Assembly: GCA_045642485.1 (NCBI GenBank)
Contig: JAZUIV010000027.1
Location: forward strand, 1 to 64,000
Direction: 5' to 3'
DNA: 64,000 nt
From: Cacconaster sp045642485
Lineage (GTDB): Bacteria; Bacteroidota; Bacteroidia; Bacteroidales; UBA932
Below, one piece after another: positions 34,553 through 43,198 of the stretch. The notes under the pieces were generated by a model. The model had not been told where the DNA came from. It ran no database searches and saw only the letters and a list, made by a program, of their open reading frames with translations. Position 1 is the stretch's first letter, and each line of letters starts with the position of its first letter. The translations under genes were made by a program, and so were the position numbers.

Positions 34553-35269
34553 GTGAATCGCAGATGCCTCATATTGATTCTTTCTTTCCTTTCGGCGGCT
34601 GTCTCCTGCGCCCCGAAAGAGGAGGTTGTAGAATATCCCGAGGAGGTGGAAGCGCTAGTCTTCGACCGCAGTTCCGACATCTTCGTGGATTTCAAGGCAT
34701 ATCCCGAAGACCTGCACAGACTTAAAATAGGCGTCGTCTGCCGCTGGAGCGACTATCTTTCAGCGCTGGAAAACATCCGTGACCTTGACCAGTACAACAA
34801 CATCACCGGCGCGGCCGGTGAGGACGGCATTCCCGATTTTGCCGGAGAAAATTTCACGTTCATCGTTCTAAGGGACTCCCTCGCATCGAAAGCCGCACTG
34901 AAAGCACAATGCCTGAAGTGCGTCTCCGGACTGCTGAACGGAGATTATTCCGAGAATCCGGAAACAGGCGGAGCCAAGGCCGTGATTGTCGCTTCACTCG
35001 ACCTTTCCGCCGTCTGTATGCCCGTCCTCAAACAGGCTATGGCATTGAGCGGTACGGAAGTGACGGCAATCGGACTTGACGATTTCACATCCCGCAAGGC
35101 AGCGGCGATGACCTGCTACAACTATCTTAGAGAACATCATAATCTGGCACTTCGCACGACTCCGCAAGCCGTTAAGTTGACAGTGGAGCCCCCCTTCGAA
35201 TTCGAACGCGTCCTGCCTGAGACAGAACTGATTGAAACAGATACCCTTAAATGTATTCCCCTACCATAA
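34553..35269 (+). CDS. Lipoprotein of unknown function
   Basis: 238 aa if begun at GTG 34553. The frame is open back to an ATG at 34445, but that would put a non-signal 36 residues and the promoter inside the gene. From 34553 the protein starts VNRRCLILILSFLSAAVSC, a good lipoprotein signal. The mature part (from about residue 20) has no motif I know; a segment ENFTFIVLRDSLASKAALKA suggests a mixed alpha/beta fold. The 3' end overlaps the exonuclease gene by 19 nt, so the two are probably co-transcribed. Confidence 0.7.
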   Translation: MNRRCLILILSFLSAAVSCAPKEEVVEYPEEVEALVFDRSSDIFVDFKAYPEDLHRLKIGVVCRWSDYLSALENIRDLDQYNNITGAAGEDGIPDFAGENFTFIVLRDSLASKAALKAQCLKCVSGLLNGDYSENPETGGAKAVIVASLDLSAVCMPVLKQAMALSGTEVTAIGLDDFTSRKAAAMTCYNYLREHHNLALRTTPQAVKLTVEPPFEFERVLPETELIETDTLKCIPLP

Positions 35270-35841
35270 CACCCGAAGAAATAGAAAACTACGGACTCGC
35301 CGTCTTCCCCGGAAAGATAAAGGTAATCTCCACCATCGGACGGGACTACAAAAAAGCGATTGAATACCTGAACGAACAGAGACTGCTAGGTTTCGACACC
35401 GAGACCAAACCGGTCTTCCAGCCACACGCTCCAAGGCACGGGACCGCGCTTCTCCAACTGTCGAGCGAAAGCGATGCCTTCCTGTTCAGACTGAACCATA
35501 TAGGACTGCCGCAGGAATTGGCGGATATCCTCGCAAATCCGTATATTTCCAAAATCGGGGCGGCCGTGGCCGATGACATACGCGGACTCCAGAAACATCT
35601 CTACTTCGAAGCAGGCAGATTTATGGACCTGCAGCAGTTCGGCTCAAAATTCGGCATAGAGGACAAAAGCGTCCGCAAGATGGCCGCCATCATCCTCAAA
35701 CTCAAAGTGTCCAAGACCCAACAGTGCTCCAACTGGGAAGCCGAGCGCCTCTCCCCTGCCCAACAGCAGTATGCCGCCACCGACGCGTGGATATGCCTCC
35801 GAATGTACAAGGAACTCCTGTCTTCACCTTACATAAAATAA
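35251..35841 (+). CDS. DEDDy-family 3'-5' exonuclease (RNase D/WRN-like)
   Basis: 196 aa, a stand-alone exonuclease domain. The metal ligands are visible: GFDTETKP (DxE), AAVADDIRGL (Asp) and YAATDAW (YxxxD). No HRDC domain is attached, unlike RNase D, so substrate (DNA or RNA) is uncertain. The start MYSPTITPEE lies inside the 3' end of the lipoprotein gene, and the stop shares one base with the next start (TAATG). Confidence 0.88.
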   Translation: MYSPTITPEEIENYGLAVFPGKIKVISTIGRDYKKAIEYLNEQRLLGFDTETKPVFQPHAPRHGTALLQLSSESDAFLFRLNHIGLPQELADILANPYISKIGAAVADDIRGLQKHLYFEAGRFMDLQQFGSKFGIEDKSVRKMAAIILKLKVSKTQQCSNWEAERLSPAQQQYAATDAWICLRMYKELLSSPYIK

Positions 35842-36872
35842 TGAATAACATCGTACGTTTCGGCATTGTCGGCACAGGCAGAATCAGCGACTGGGTTCTG
35901 AAGGGAGCCCTGCAGGACCCGCGTTTCAAGGCAACTGCCGTATGCTCCAGGAGCAAAGAGACAGCGGCCGCCTTCATTGCGGCCCACCCGGAAGCATTTT
36001 CACCCGATGCCCGGATCTTCACTTCGGTGGGAGAGATGGCCGGATGGGACGGGGTCGATGCAGTGTATGTGGGCACGCCCAACAGCACCCACTGCGACTA
36101 CACCCTTGCGGCTCTGTCTGCAGGCAAGCACGTCCTTTGCGAAAAGCCTCTGGCCTGCAGCGCCGAAGAGGTCAGAAGGATGATTGAAGCGTCACGACAC
36201 AGCGGAAAAGTGCTTATGGAGGCAATGATTTCCACTCTGAACCCCAATTTCAGAAAAGTAGTGGAACTTCTGCCTGAACTGGGTACAATCCGGCACTACA
36301 ACTCTTCGTATTGCCAATATTCCACCAAATACGACGCGCTGAAAAAGGGGGCCGTCTCGAATTCATTCAACCCCCGGATGGGAGGAGGCGCTTTGGCGGA
36401 TATCGGCATCTACACGACCTTTGCAGCCGTCGCTCTTTTCGGCAAACCGGAAAAAGTCGATTCCAATCTGATTTGCCTTCCGACAGAATTCGGAGACACC
36501 GACATACAGGGGACTATGGAACTCTCCTACCCCGGAATGACCGCCGTCCTCTCCTTTTCAAAGGCGGTTGACAGTTCTCTCCCCACGGAAATATGCGGAG
36601 AAAACGGAAATCTGATTCTGGATGCCGTCCATATATGCAGAAATGTGCTTCTGGCCCCCCATTCAGCCCCCGCATCCGGAAGGGCCGCTCAGGAGCCGGC
36701 AAAGGAAATCTGCCACGGCCTTGACCGCGACGAATACTACTACGAATTCAAGGAATTCATCGACACCATCGAAGACGGAAGAATCGAATCCACCATCAAC
36801 ACCCACGGAATTTCCCTGACGAACCGGGAACTTATGGACTCCGTCCGTACTAGTTCCGACGGCCGGAAGTGA
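35841..36872 (+). CDS. Gfo/Idh/MocA-family oxidoreductase
   Basis: 343 aa from ATG 35841; the frame is open further upstream, but the Rossmann fold begins at FGIVGTGRIS right after MNNIVR. The EKPLACS segment carries the conserved Lys of the EKP motif. The family uses NAD(P) to oxidise or reduce sugars, inositols or bile pigments; the substrate is not predictable here. It overlaps the exonuclease by 1 nt and, convergently, the YugP-type peptidase gene by 23 nt. Confidence 0.88.
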   Translation: MNNIVRFGIVGTGRISDWVLKGALQDPRFKATAVCSRSKETAAAFIAAHPEAFSPDARIFTSVGEMAGWDGVDAVYVGTPNSTHCDYTLAALSAGKHVLCEKPLACSAEEVRRMIEASRHSGKVLMEAMISTLNPNFRKVVELLPELGTIRHYNSSYCQYSTKYDALKKGAVSNSFNPRMGGGALADIGIYTTFAAVALFGKPEKVDSNLICLPTEFGDTDIQGTMELSYPGMTAVLSFSKAVDSSLPTEICGENGNLILDAVHICRNVLLAPHSAPASGRAAQEPAKEICHGLDRDEYYYEFKEFIDTIEDGRIESTINTHGISLTNRELMDSVRTSSDGRK

Positions 36873-37545
36873 AAATCAGAATGTAATAGATCAGGGTGGC
36901 AAGGGAACTGAGCGCGCCTACGACGTAAGTGTAAGCGGCGGCACGGAGAGCCCCTTCAGCAGCCTGATGATTGTATGAATCGGTGATACCGCTTCTGTCA
37001 AGCCAGGCCAGAGCCCTGCGGCTCGCATTGATTTCAACAGGCAGGGTGACGAAGCTGAAAAGCGTGGTCATTGCGAAAAGGATTATCCCGAAAAGCATCA
37101 GCTGCGGGAAGACATTGATCAGAAACATTCCTGCAAGAAGGACCCAGGTCACGGCACGGGAAGCGAAGGAGACAACCGGCACCAGGGCGCTGCGAAGTTT
37201 GATGGGGCCGTATCCCGTAGCGTGCTGGACAGCGTGGCCACACTCGTGGGCAGCGACTGCCGCCGCTGCGGCATTGTACTGGCCGTAAACAGCCTCACTC
37301 AGATTGACGGTCATATCCGAAGGATTGAAATTGTCGGTCAGGCGACCATTTGTCGAGATTATCCTGACGTTCGTTATTCCGTGGTCAGAGAGCATCTTCT
37401 GCGCAACCTCGCGACCGCTCATATTCAGACGGCACCGGGACGCCGCATCAATTCTTTTCTGAAAAACAATCTGCACGATGTAGCTTATCACAGCCACTCC
37501 GATGAACATCATCCAGTACATTGCATTGGGGGTCATTGTTTCCAT
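36850..37545 (-). CDS. Membrane zinc metallopeptidase, YugP family
   Basis: 231 aa. One N-terminal membrane segment (about 8-28), then the zinc motif in AAHECGHAVQHATGYGP (HExxH type), and two or three further membrane segments (about 120-165 and 205-225). This is the Zn_peptidase_2 (YugP/DUF2248) family of putative membrane proteases, whose substrates are unknown. It is the last gene of the HAMP-trkH-helicase operon, 3 nt after the helicase. Confidence 0.88.
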   Translation of the reverse strand: METMTPNAMYWMMFIGVAVISYIVQIVFQKRIDAASRCRLNMSGREVAQKMLSDHGITNVRIISTNGRLTDNFNPSDMTVNLSEAVYGQYNAAAAAVAAHECGHAVQHATGYGPIKLRSALVPVVSFASRAVTWVLLAGMFLINVFPQLMLFGIILFAMTTLFSFVTLPVEINASRRALAWLDRSGITDSYNHQAAEGALRAAAYTYVVGALSSLATLIYYILIFTSGRRN

Positions 37546-37548
37546 ATT

Positions 37549-38964
37549 CTACGATTTTTTGAAAAATTCATCCTTGAAGTTCACGAGATACACCTTTTCC
37601 GTCGCTCTGGTGACAGCGGTGTAGAGCCATCTGAGGTCATCCGTCGAAAGTTCCTGCCAGAAAGGGTTGTCCACAAAGACACAGGGCCACTGTCCTCCCT
37701 GCGACTTGTGGCAGGTGATGGCAGTTGCGTATTTCAACTGCAGAGCATTGAAATACTTGTCCTCCCGGACAGCCTCGTACCTCTTTCGGGCGCTTTTGAT
37801 ATGTGAATAGTCCTCGCTCACTCCATTATACAGTTCAGTCTGCCTGTCCGCCGGGAGAGATGCCTGCTCCGAGGTGAGAGTGTCAAGAATCACTTTGGCA
37901 GTAACCTCGACGTTTCCGTAGTCAGTGAACTCCAGCACGGCATCGGCAAAATTGATACCGTAACGCTCCTCGAAATGAGAAATCTTCAGCAGCCGGGCCA
38001 CATCGCCGTTGGCGATGAAATCCATCTCCGGCACATTTTCCAGGAATTGATAGCAGTTCCTGACCACCATCAGTTTGTCCCCCCTTGTCAGCATCTCCTC
38101 CCGGAAAAGGACGCTGGAACGGATTCCGGCGTTATATCTGTTGGCCCTTTTGTTGGAACGGCATATCACAGCCACGTCGTCCAATCCGTAGCGGTTCACG
38201 GCATCGGAGATGGCTTCTATCAGGTCTCCCCCGGAGATTCTCTCCACATCATCAAAACCCTCCGTCTCCAGATTCGGAATCACGGCGTTCCCGCTCTCTA
38301 TGATATTTCTTATTATTGTGGCGTTCGTCAGGATTCCCGAGTCAGCCGCCTGCCTGACAACGGATGTCAGGGATGCGCTCCACATCTCCCCGTAACGGCT
38401 CATATAATCTTCATCCAGAGCCGGGCTGCGGTCCAGACCCACAGGGGGCAACTGACCGCTGTCCCCGATCAGAACGAGTTTGTTGTCCTGCCCGTTGCGG
38501 ACAAATGAGACAAGGTCATCGAGCAGGTCTCCGGAGCCGAAGATAGAGCCTCCGCCATCTCCTCCCGTTGAAATCAGGGAAGCCTCGTCCACAATGAAGA
38601 AGGTGTCCTTCGCCTTGTTGTAATCAAGTTGAAACTCCCCGAAGGCACCTCCCGATTTCTGACGGTAGATATGTTTGTGAATCGTGTATGCCGACCTGCC
38701 GGTAAAGCCCGAAAGGACCTTTGCGGCACGCCCTGTCGGAGCCAGCAGCACATATTTCAACTTGAACTGCCTCAAGGCGTTGACAAAAGCGGCAATGGCA
38801 GTGGTCTTTCCCGTACCGGCATAGCCGCTGACAAGAAGGATATCAGTTTCTCCGTTCCCGGAAACGAACCGGGCCAACTTCCCGAAGAAGTCGCTCTGGC
38901 AGGGAGTAGGCTCGTGTCCAAGGTTTTCCGTCAGAGCCTTGACGAATGATTCATCAGCAAGCAT
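37549..38964 (-). CDS. RecD-like superfamily 1 DNA helicase
   Basis: 471 aa. Walker A is GYAGTGKTT (47-55). Later motifs include FIVDEASLIS (Walker B), LIGDSGQLPPVG (motif III), CHKSQGGQWPCVFVD (UvrD_C_2) and YTAVTRATEKVYLV (motif VI). It resembles the helicase core of RecD2/exonuclease V alpha but lacks its long N-terminal domain. A role in DNA repair or replication is likely. It shares 1 nt with trkH. Confidence 0.87.
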   Translation of the reverse strand: MLADESFVKALTENLGHEPTPCQSDFFGKLARFVSGNGETDILLVSGYAGTGKTTAIAAFVNALRQFKLKYVLLAPTGRAAKVLSGFTGRSAYTIHKHIYRQKSGGAFGEFQLDYNKAKDTFFIVDEASLISTGGDGGGSIFGSGDLLDDLVSFVRNGQDNKLVLIGDSGQLPPVGLDRSPALDEDYMSRYGEMWSASLTSVVRQAADSGILTNATIIRNIIESGNAVIPNLETEGFDDVERISGGDLIEAISDAVNRYGLDDVAVICRSNKRANRYNAGIRSSVLFREEMLTRGDKLMVVRNCYQFLENVPEMDFIANGDVARLLKISHFEERYGINFADAVLEFTDYGNVEVTAKVILDTLTSEQASLPADRQTELYNGVSEDYSHIKSARKRYEAVREDKYFNALQLKYATAITCHKSQGGQWPCVFVDNPFWQELSTDDLRWLYTAVTRATEKVYLVNFKDEFFKKS

Positions 38965-40415
38965 CAGGAATCCTTTCTGAGAAATACGAAAATGGAGAGC
39001 ATCGAGAATACGCCCAGACGGCCGACAATCATCTCAAACCCCATAACTATCTTGGAGATGACACCGGCATCCGCGAAGGAACCCATAGAAGTTCCGAACT
39101 CACCGAAGCAGGGGCCCACGTTGCTCATCATCGATATCGAAGCGCTCAGCGAAGTGAGAAAATCAGCGTCCAATGCAGCATAAACCAAAGTTCCGGCTAG
39201 AGCAAGATACAGATAGAGAAGGACATACACGGCAACGCTGGTGAAGTTGTCATTGTCTATCACACGTCCGTCCGACTTGACTCTGACCACAGCGTTGGGA
39301 TGGACAATACGCATAAGTTGCGCGCCTGATGCCTTCGCCAGAATCCAGATTCTGTCAGAACGGACTCCGGAGGTTGTAGAGCCGGAGCATCCGCACTGCA
39401 CCGCGGCGCAAATGAGAATCAGAATCGCAAATATCGGCCAGACATTGGTGTCGGCTATGGCAAAACCTGTCGTGGAGATTGTACTGACAACGGCAAAGAT
39501 ACTTTGCCGGAAAGCCTGGAAGACATTGCCCTCCACCCCCGAAACGATAAGGCTCAGCATAATCATAATCGTGTACAGAAGAATCGTGGAGGTATAGAAC
39601 TTGGTCACGGGATTCCGGAATACCTTGAAACTGCGCGTGGCGACAGAAGCGTAAAGAAGGCCGTAATGAAGGCTGGACAGATACATGAAGAGTATCAGAA
39701 TACCCTCTATCAGCGGAGAGTCGAATGCCGCTATGGATGCATTCCTGGTGCTGAACCCGCCGGTCGCGACAACACTGAAAGCGTGGTTGATTGCATCGAA
39801 CGGCGTCATCCCGGCGAGTACCAGACAAACGAAAGCCGCAACTGTCAGGGAAAGATAGACCGTAATCACCACCCTGATGAACTGGCCTGATTTGTAACTG
39901 TAATTCTCACGGGAGATGTCCTCCAAATCTATTTTGCTCATCCTCAACCTTATGGAGCCCATCGACGGGAGAATCATTATGATGAAGGCCACAACTCCCA
40001 AGCCACCGATATAGTGAGTGGCCGAGCGCCAGAACAGAAGACCGTCGGGGAGCGCCTCAATGTCACGGAGTACCGTGGCACCCGTGGTCGTGATGCCGGA
40101 AGCGCTCTCGAACCAGGCATTCTCCACCGTGAATTCTCCACCCCAGAGTATGTAAGGGAGCATCGAGAATATGCAGCACACAGTCCAGGCAAGCACCAGT
40201 ATGGCCAATCCCTCCTTGGTGGTGATGTCCTGCTTTCTCCTGACAAAAATCAGGGGAAAACTTCCTATCAGGGCGGTGATGATTCCACTGAACACCAGAG
40301 GCGAAAAGGATGAATCGAAGCCGCTCAGGGCAGAGACGACCGCCGAAAGGAACATAAAGGCCGCAGTGCATATCAGCGCGATGCCGACATTTCTCGATAT
40401 GACGCCAAGATTCAT
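38964..40415 (-). CDS. trkH: TrkH-family potassium uptake protein
   Basis: 483 aa, with about ten membrane segments in the four-fold M1-P-M2 plan. Filter-like segments include ESASGITTTGATV, VATGGFSTRNAS and TISTTGFAIADTN. It is the membrane pore of the Trk/Ktr K+ uptake system. No trkA gene is next to it. Instead it overlaps by 4 nt a gene for a HAMP-containing membrane protein, which could influence it. Confidence 0.92.
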   Translation of the reverse strand: MNLGVISRNVGIALICTAAFMFLSAVVSALSGFDSSFSPLVFSGIITALIGSFPLIFVRRKQDITTKEGLAILVLAWTVCCIFSMLPYILWGGEFTVENAWFESASGITTTGATVLRDIEALPDGLLFWRSATHYIGGLGVVAFIIMILPSMGSIRLRMSKIDLEDISRENYSYKSGQFIRVVITVYLSLTVAAFVCLVLAGMTPFDAINHAFSVVATGGFSTRNASIAAFDSPLIEGILILFMYLSSLHYGLLYASVATRSFKVFRNPVTKFYTSTILLYTIMIMLSLIVSGVEGNVFQAFRQSIFAVVSTISTTGFAIADTNVWPIFAILILICAAVQCGCSGSTTSGVRSDRIWILAKASGAQLMRIVHPNAVVRVKSDGRVIDNDNFTSVAVYVLLYLYLALAGTLVYAALDADFLTSLSASISMMSNVGPCFGEFGTSMGSFADAGVISKIVMGFEMIVGRLGVFSMLSIFVFLRKDS

Positions 40416-41203
40416 TTCTTGAGTTGTTTCCTGTAGGACTGGTTCAAATCCACAATATCCCTGACCGCTTCATTGAGTTCGGAGATTTCATCCTCCGAAT
40501 CGACTTTCACCTCATAATCCTTCCCGAACTGCCTGAATTTCTTTATGGCTTCCGTAATTCTGAGAATGGGATTGATCATATAGTACCGGAGGTAGTAGTT
40601 CAGAAACATAACCAGTATAATCCCGAAAATACCGGATATCACACCGGGCATAAGACCTCTGTAGAAACGTGCCTGAAGGTCCGATGAATTTTCGGTCAAG
40701 GTCTCCTCGCACACCTGCGCCAACTGGGTCAGATACCTGCGGAATTCCAGATGTATGGGCTGCAGGCGGTTGAAAAACCATTCGCTGCGCACTTCATAAT
40801 CGTTGCTCCAGATTTCTTCAGCCTCGGAGGCAACCTGCATATACGCCACGTATGCATAGACCACCGAATCGGCCGCGGCAATCTCACGCGCGTCGGTGAA
40901 CCTGTCCCTTAGAGTCTCGAGGGAAGTGATCAGACTGTCATTCCTGAAAGCGGCAAAGTTTCTCACGGAATCGGCCGAGTCGTTGATTACAAGTTCGTAC
41001 ATAAGATCGGCGTTGTATGCTTCAGTCACATACAACAAATCCCTGGAAGTGTTGATACTGTTGACGTTGTCGGTTATGACATCAGCCACGTAACGGTTGG
41101 TGCGGGAATATTCGAAAATGGATACCGTACCCGCAAAGAAGAGCACGATACCTATCACAAGACATCCGTAAAGAACCTTTGTTTTTATTCCGATTCTTTT
41201 CAT
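40412..41203 (-). CDS. HAMP-domain membrane protein with no output domain
   Basis: 263 aa from ATG 41203 (the longer frame to 41290 is excluded by a promoter at 41212-41242). TM1 is about residues 9-30, a helical extracytoplasmic region (about 31-170) resembles the four-helix-bundle sensors of chemoreceptors, TM2 is about 180-205, and a HAMP linker (NPILRITEAIKKFRQFG) with a short coiled coil ends the protein. There is no histidine kinase, MCP or cyclase domain. It overlaps trkH by 4 nt, so a sensor or regulatory subunit for K+ uptake is possible, but that is speculative. Confidence 0.75.
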   Translation of the reverse strand: MKRIGIKTKVLYGCLVIGIVLFFAGTVSIFEYSRTNRYVADVITDNVNSINTSRDLLYVTEAYNADLMYELVINDSADSVRNFAAFRNDSLITSLETLRDRFTDAREIAAADSVVYAYVAYMQVASEAEEIWSNDYEVRSEWFFNRLQPIHLEFRRYLTQLAQVCEETLTENSSDLQARFYRGLMPGVISGIFGIILVMFLNYYLRYYMINPILRITEAIKKFRQFGKDYEVKVDSEDEISELNEAVRDIVDLNQSYRKQLKK

Positions 41204-41211
41204 ACAATCGA

Positions 41212-41242
41212 CAAATATACTAATTTTTGGTTTCAGCAACAA
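41212..41242 (-). promoter_or_regulatory. Promoter of the HAMP protein-trkH operon, inside the end of lpxB
   Basis: On the minus strand TTG (41240-41242), 20 nt, then TATATTTG (41212-41219). Only 8 nt separate the -7 box from ATG 41203. The -33 lies inside the lpxB coding sequence. Confidence 0.65.
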
Positions 41243-42335
41243 TGGCCGCCGCAACTCTGTCCGCCGCGCCGCCCTTCCCGAGCAGGGCACGAAGTTCCCG
41301 ATATCCGGAAAGCATCTCCTCCCGGGCTCCCCCTCCCGGCAGCAATTCGGCCAGGCAGCGGAGCATCGCCTGTGCGGAAGCCTCCTTCTGAATCAGTTCC
41401 CTGAACAGAAGCCGGTCCGTTATCAGATTTGCCAGACTGATATACTTTATCCCGCTGACCAGAAGCCTCGCCAAAGCGTATGTCAAAGCGCTGAAACCAT
41501 AGCAGACAACTTGCGGGGTGCCGATCAGCGCGGCTTCAAGACTTGCCGTCCCGGAACACACGACAGCCGCGGCAGACTGGTGCAGAATATCGTATGTCCT
41601 TCCCTCCACTATTTTCACGGATGTATCCGCCGGAAGATATGAGAGATAGTCATCGGTCTTCATCGAGGGAGATGCCGCTATCACCAGCTGATATCCGCCG
41701 AAACGGCTGTCCGAACGGACGAGACGCTCCAGTTCCGCGAAACGGGGCATAAGGAATTTCAATTCGGCGCGGCGGCTTCCGGGGAGCAGCGCGATTGTGG
41801 GCGCTCCCCCGCAAACCGGGGAAAAGTCGTGGCTGTCAACCATATCCACAAGAGGATTGCCGACGTACGTGACTTTTATGTTCCTTTCCGAAAGATAGTC
41901 ATACTCGAAGGGGAAAATGGAGAACACCCGGTCGGTATATCGGTCGAGCAGGGAGATTCTGCGGTGTCCTCTGGCCCACACCTTCGGAGGTATGTAATAG
42001 AACACCTTGAAACCGTGCAATTTGGCAAAGCGGGCAATACGCAGGTTGAAACCGGGATAATCTATGAGAATGACTGCATCGGGATGCCAGGAGAGTATAT
42101 CCTTTCTGCAGAACCGCAGATTGGAAAGGATGGAACCCGCCTTGCCCAGAACTTCAGTAAACCCCATCACGGCCGTTGCGCCATAATGCCGGACCGGAGT
42201 CCCGCCGACGGAAGCCATTCTGTCACCGCCCCAGAAACGGATTTCACAGGACGGGTCCGAGCGGAAGAGCCCGGACATCAACGCGGAACCGTGAAGGTCA
42301 CCCGACGCCTCCCCCGCTATGATGTAGTACTTCAA
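41220..42335 (-). CDS. lpxB: Lipid-A-disaccharide synthase
   Basis: 371 aa GT19 glycosyltransferase. Typical features are the start YYIIAGEASGDLHGS, the GSRRAEL loop (LLPGSRRAELKFL) and VCSGTASLEAALIGTPQVV near the UDP-binding site. It joins UDP-diacylglucosamine and lipid X in lipid A synthesis at the inner membrane. Its start overlaps the surE stop by 4 nt. Confidence 0.95.
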   Translation of the reverse strand: MKYYIIAGEASGDLHGSALMSGLFRSDPSCEIRFWGGDRMASVGGTPVRHYGATAVMGFTEVLGKAGSILSNLRFCRKDILSWHPDAVILIDYPGFNLRIARFAKLHGFKVFYYIPPKVWARGHRRISLLDRYTDRVFSIFPFEYDYLSERNIKVTYVGNPLVDMVDSHDFSPVCGGAPTIALLPGSRRAELKFLMPRFAELERLVRSDSRFGGYQLVIAASPSMKTDDYLSYLPADTSVKIVEGRTYDILHQSAAAVVCSGTASLEAALIGTPQVVCYGFSALTYALARLLVSGIKYISLANLITDRLLFRELIQKEASAQAMLRCLAELLPGGGAREEMLSGYRELRALLGKGGAADRVAAAIVAETKN

Positions 42336-43165
42336 GACAGATTCCCCAAAGAGTGCTGGAGTCTTCTGAACTCGTCATAATCCGTATTGTCGATACCCTG
42401 CGGAGTTATGGATATGTATCCGTGTTCATTGGCATAGTTGTCCGTAAACTCAGTGTTGTCGGGACTTTCCAGAACATCTCCGGCCATCATATAGAGAACC
42501 TCCCCTTCCTCCGGGGCATAATTGTTTCCACTGCCCGAATTCGCCAGGACGCCGAACTTCTCATAAACCTTCACGTCATACGGGACAAATTCCTCAATCC
42601 AGCTCTCATACCCCTGGGTGGTCACCTTGATGCCCTTAATGTCATCGGATGGAAGGTCGGGGAAATTGACGTTATAGACAATGTTCTTCCTTGACACCTC
42701 CAGCAGTTTTTCGAATATCGGAGGAAAAAGCTTTTCGACGGTGGAGAAATCGGCATCGTGGGAAAGGTTGTCAAGGGAGACCCCTATGGAGAGAATCCCT
42801 GACAGAGCACCTTCCCTGGCCGCCCCTATTGTCCCGCTGTACCATACAGCGGTGGAAGAGTTCAGCCCGTGGTTGATGCCGCTCACAACGACGTCCGGAA
42901 GGTTGTCCGGCCCGAATATCAAGTCAAGAGCGAATTTGGTGCAACTTGCCGGAGTTGCGTCAAGATAGTGCCATTCAACACCGTCGATTCTGCCGAGATA
43001 TCTGGCGGCAATCGGCCGCAGGCCAAGAGAAACAGCCATTGACATTCCTGACTGATGTACCTTGGGCGCAACAACTGTCAGTTCACCGTAAGGTTTGAGT
43101 ATTTTCACCAGAGACTGCAGGCCCTTCGCCTGATAGCCGTCATCGTTCACCACCAATATCTTCAT
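42332..43165 (-). CDS. surE: 5'/3'-nucleotidase SurE
   Basis: 277 aa. The metal site DD is in VVNDDGYQAKGL near the N-terminus; HQSGMSMAVS and SGINHGLNSS complete the active site. It dephosphorylates nucleoside monophosphates and perhaps short polyphosphate. The surE-lpxB pairing is common in Bacteroidota. A -7 box at 43189-43196 gives it its own promoter. Confidence 0.94.
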   Translation of the reverse strand: MKILVVNDDGYQAKGLQSLVKILKPYGELTVVAPKVHQSGMSMAVSLGLRPIAARYLGRIDGVEWHYLDATPASCTKFALDLIFGPDNLPDVVVSGINHGLNSSTAVWYSGTIGAAREGALSGILSIGVSLDNLSHDADFSTVEKLFPPIFEKLLEVSRKNIVYNVNFPDLPSDDIKGIKVTTQGYESWIEEFVPYDVKVYEKFGVLANSGSGNNYAPEEGEVLYMMAGDVLESPDNTEFTDNYANEHGYISITPQGIDNTDYDEFRRLQHSLGNLS

Positions 43166-43188
43166 AGAAACAGATTTGAATTATCCTG

Positions 43189-43196
43189 CAAATATA
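43189..43196 (-). promoter_or_regulatory. -7 promoter element of surE-lpxB
   Basis: The minus strand reads TATATTTG, 23 nt before ATG 43165, in the 33-nt gap after the tricorn-like gene. Confidence 0.55.
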
Positions 43197-43198
43197 CG

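Noticed and set aside
41204..41290. Upstream extension of the HAMP protein to ATG 41290
   Set aside because: It overlaps the end of lpxB and the promoter at 41212-41242; the added residues are not signal-like.
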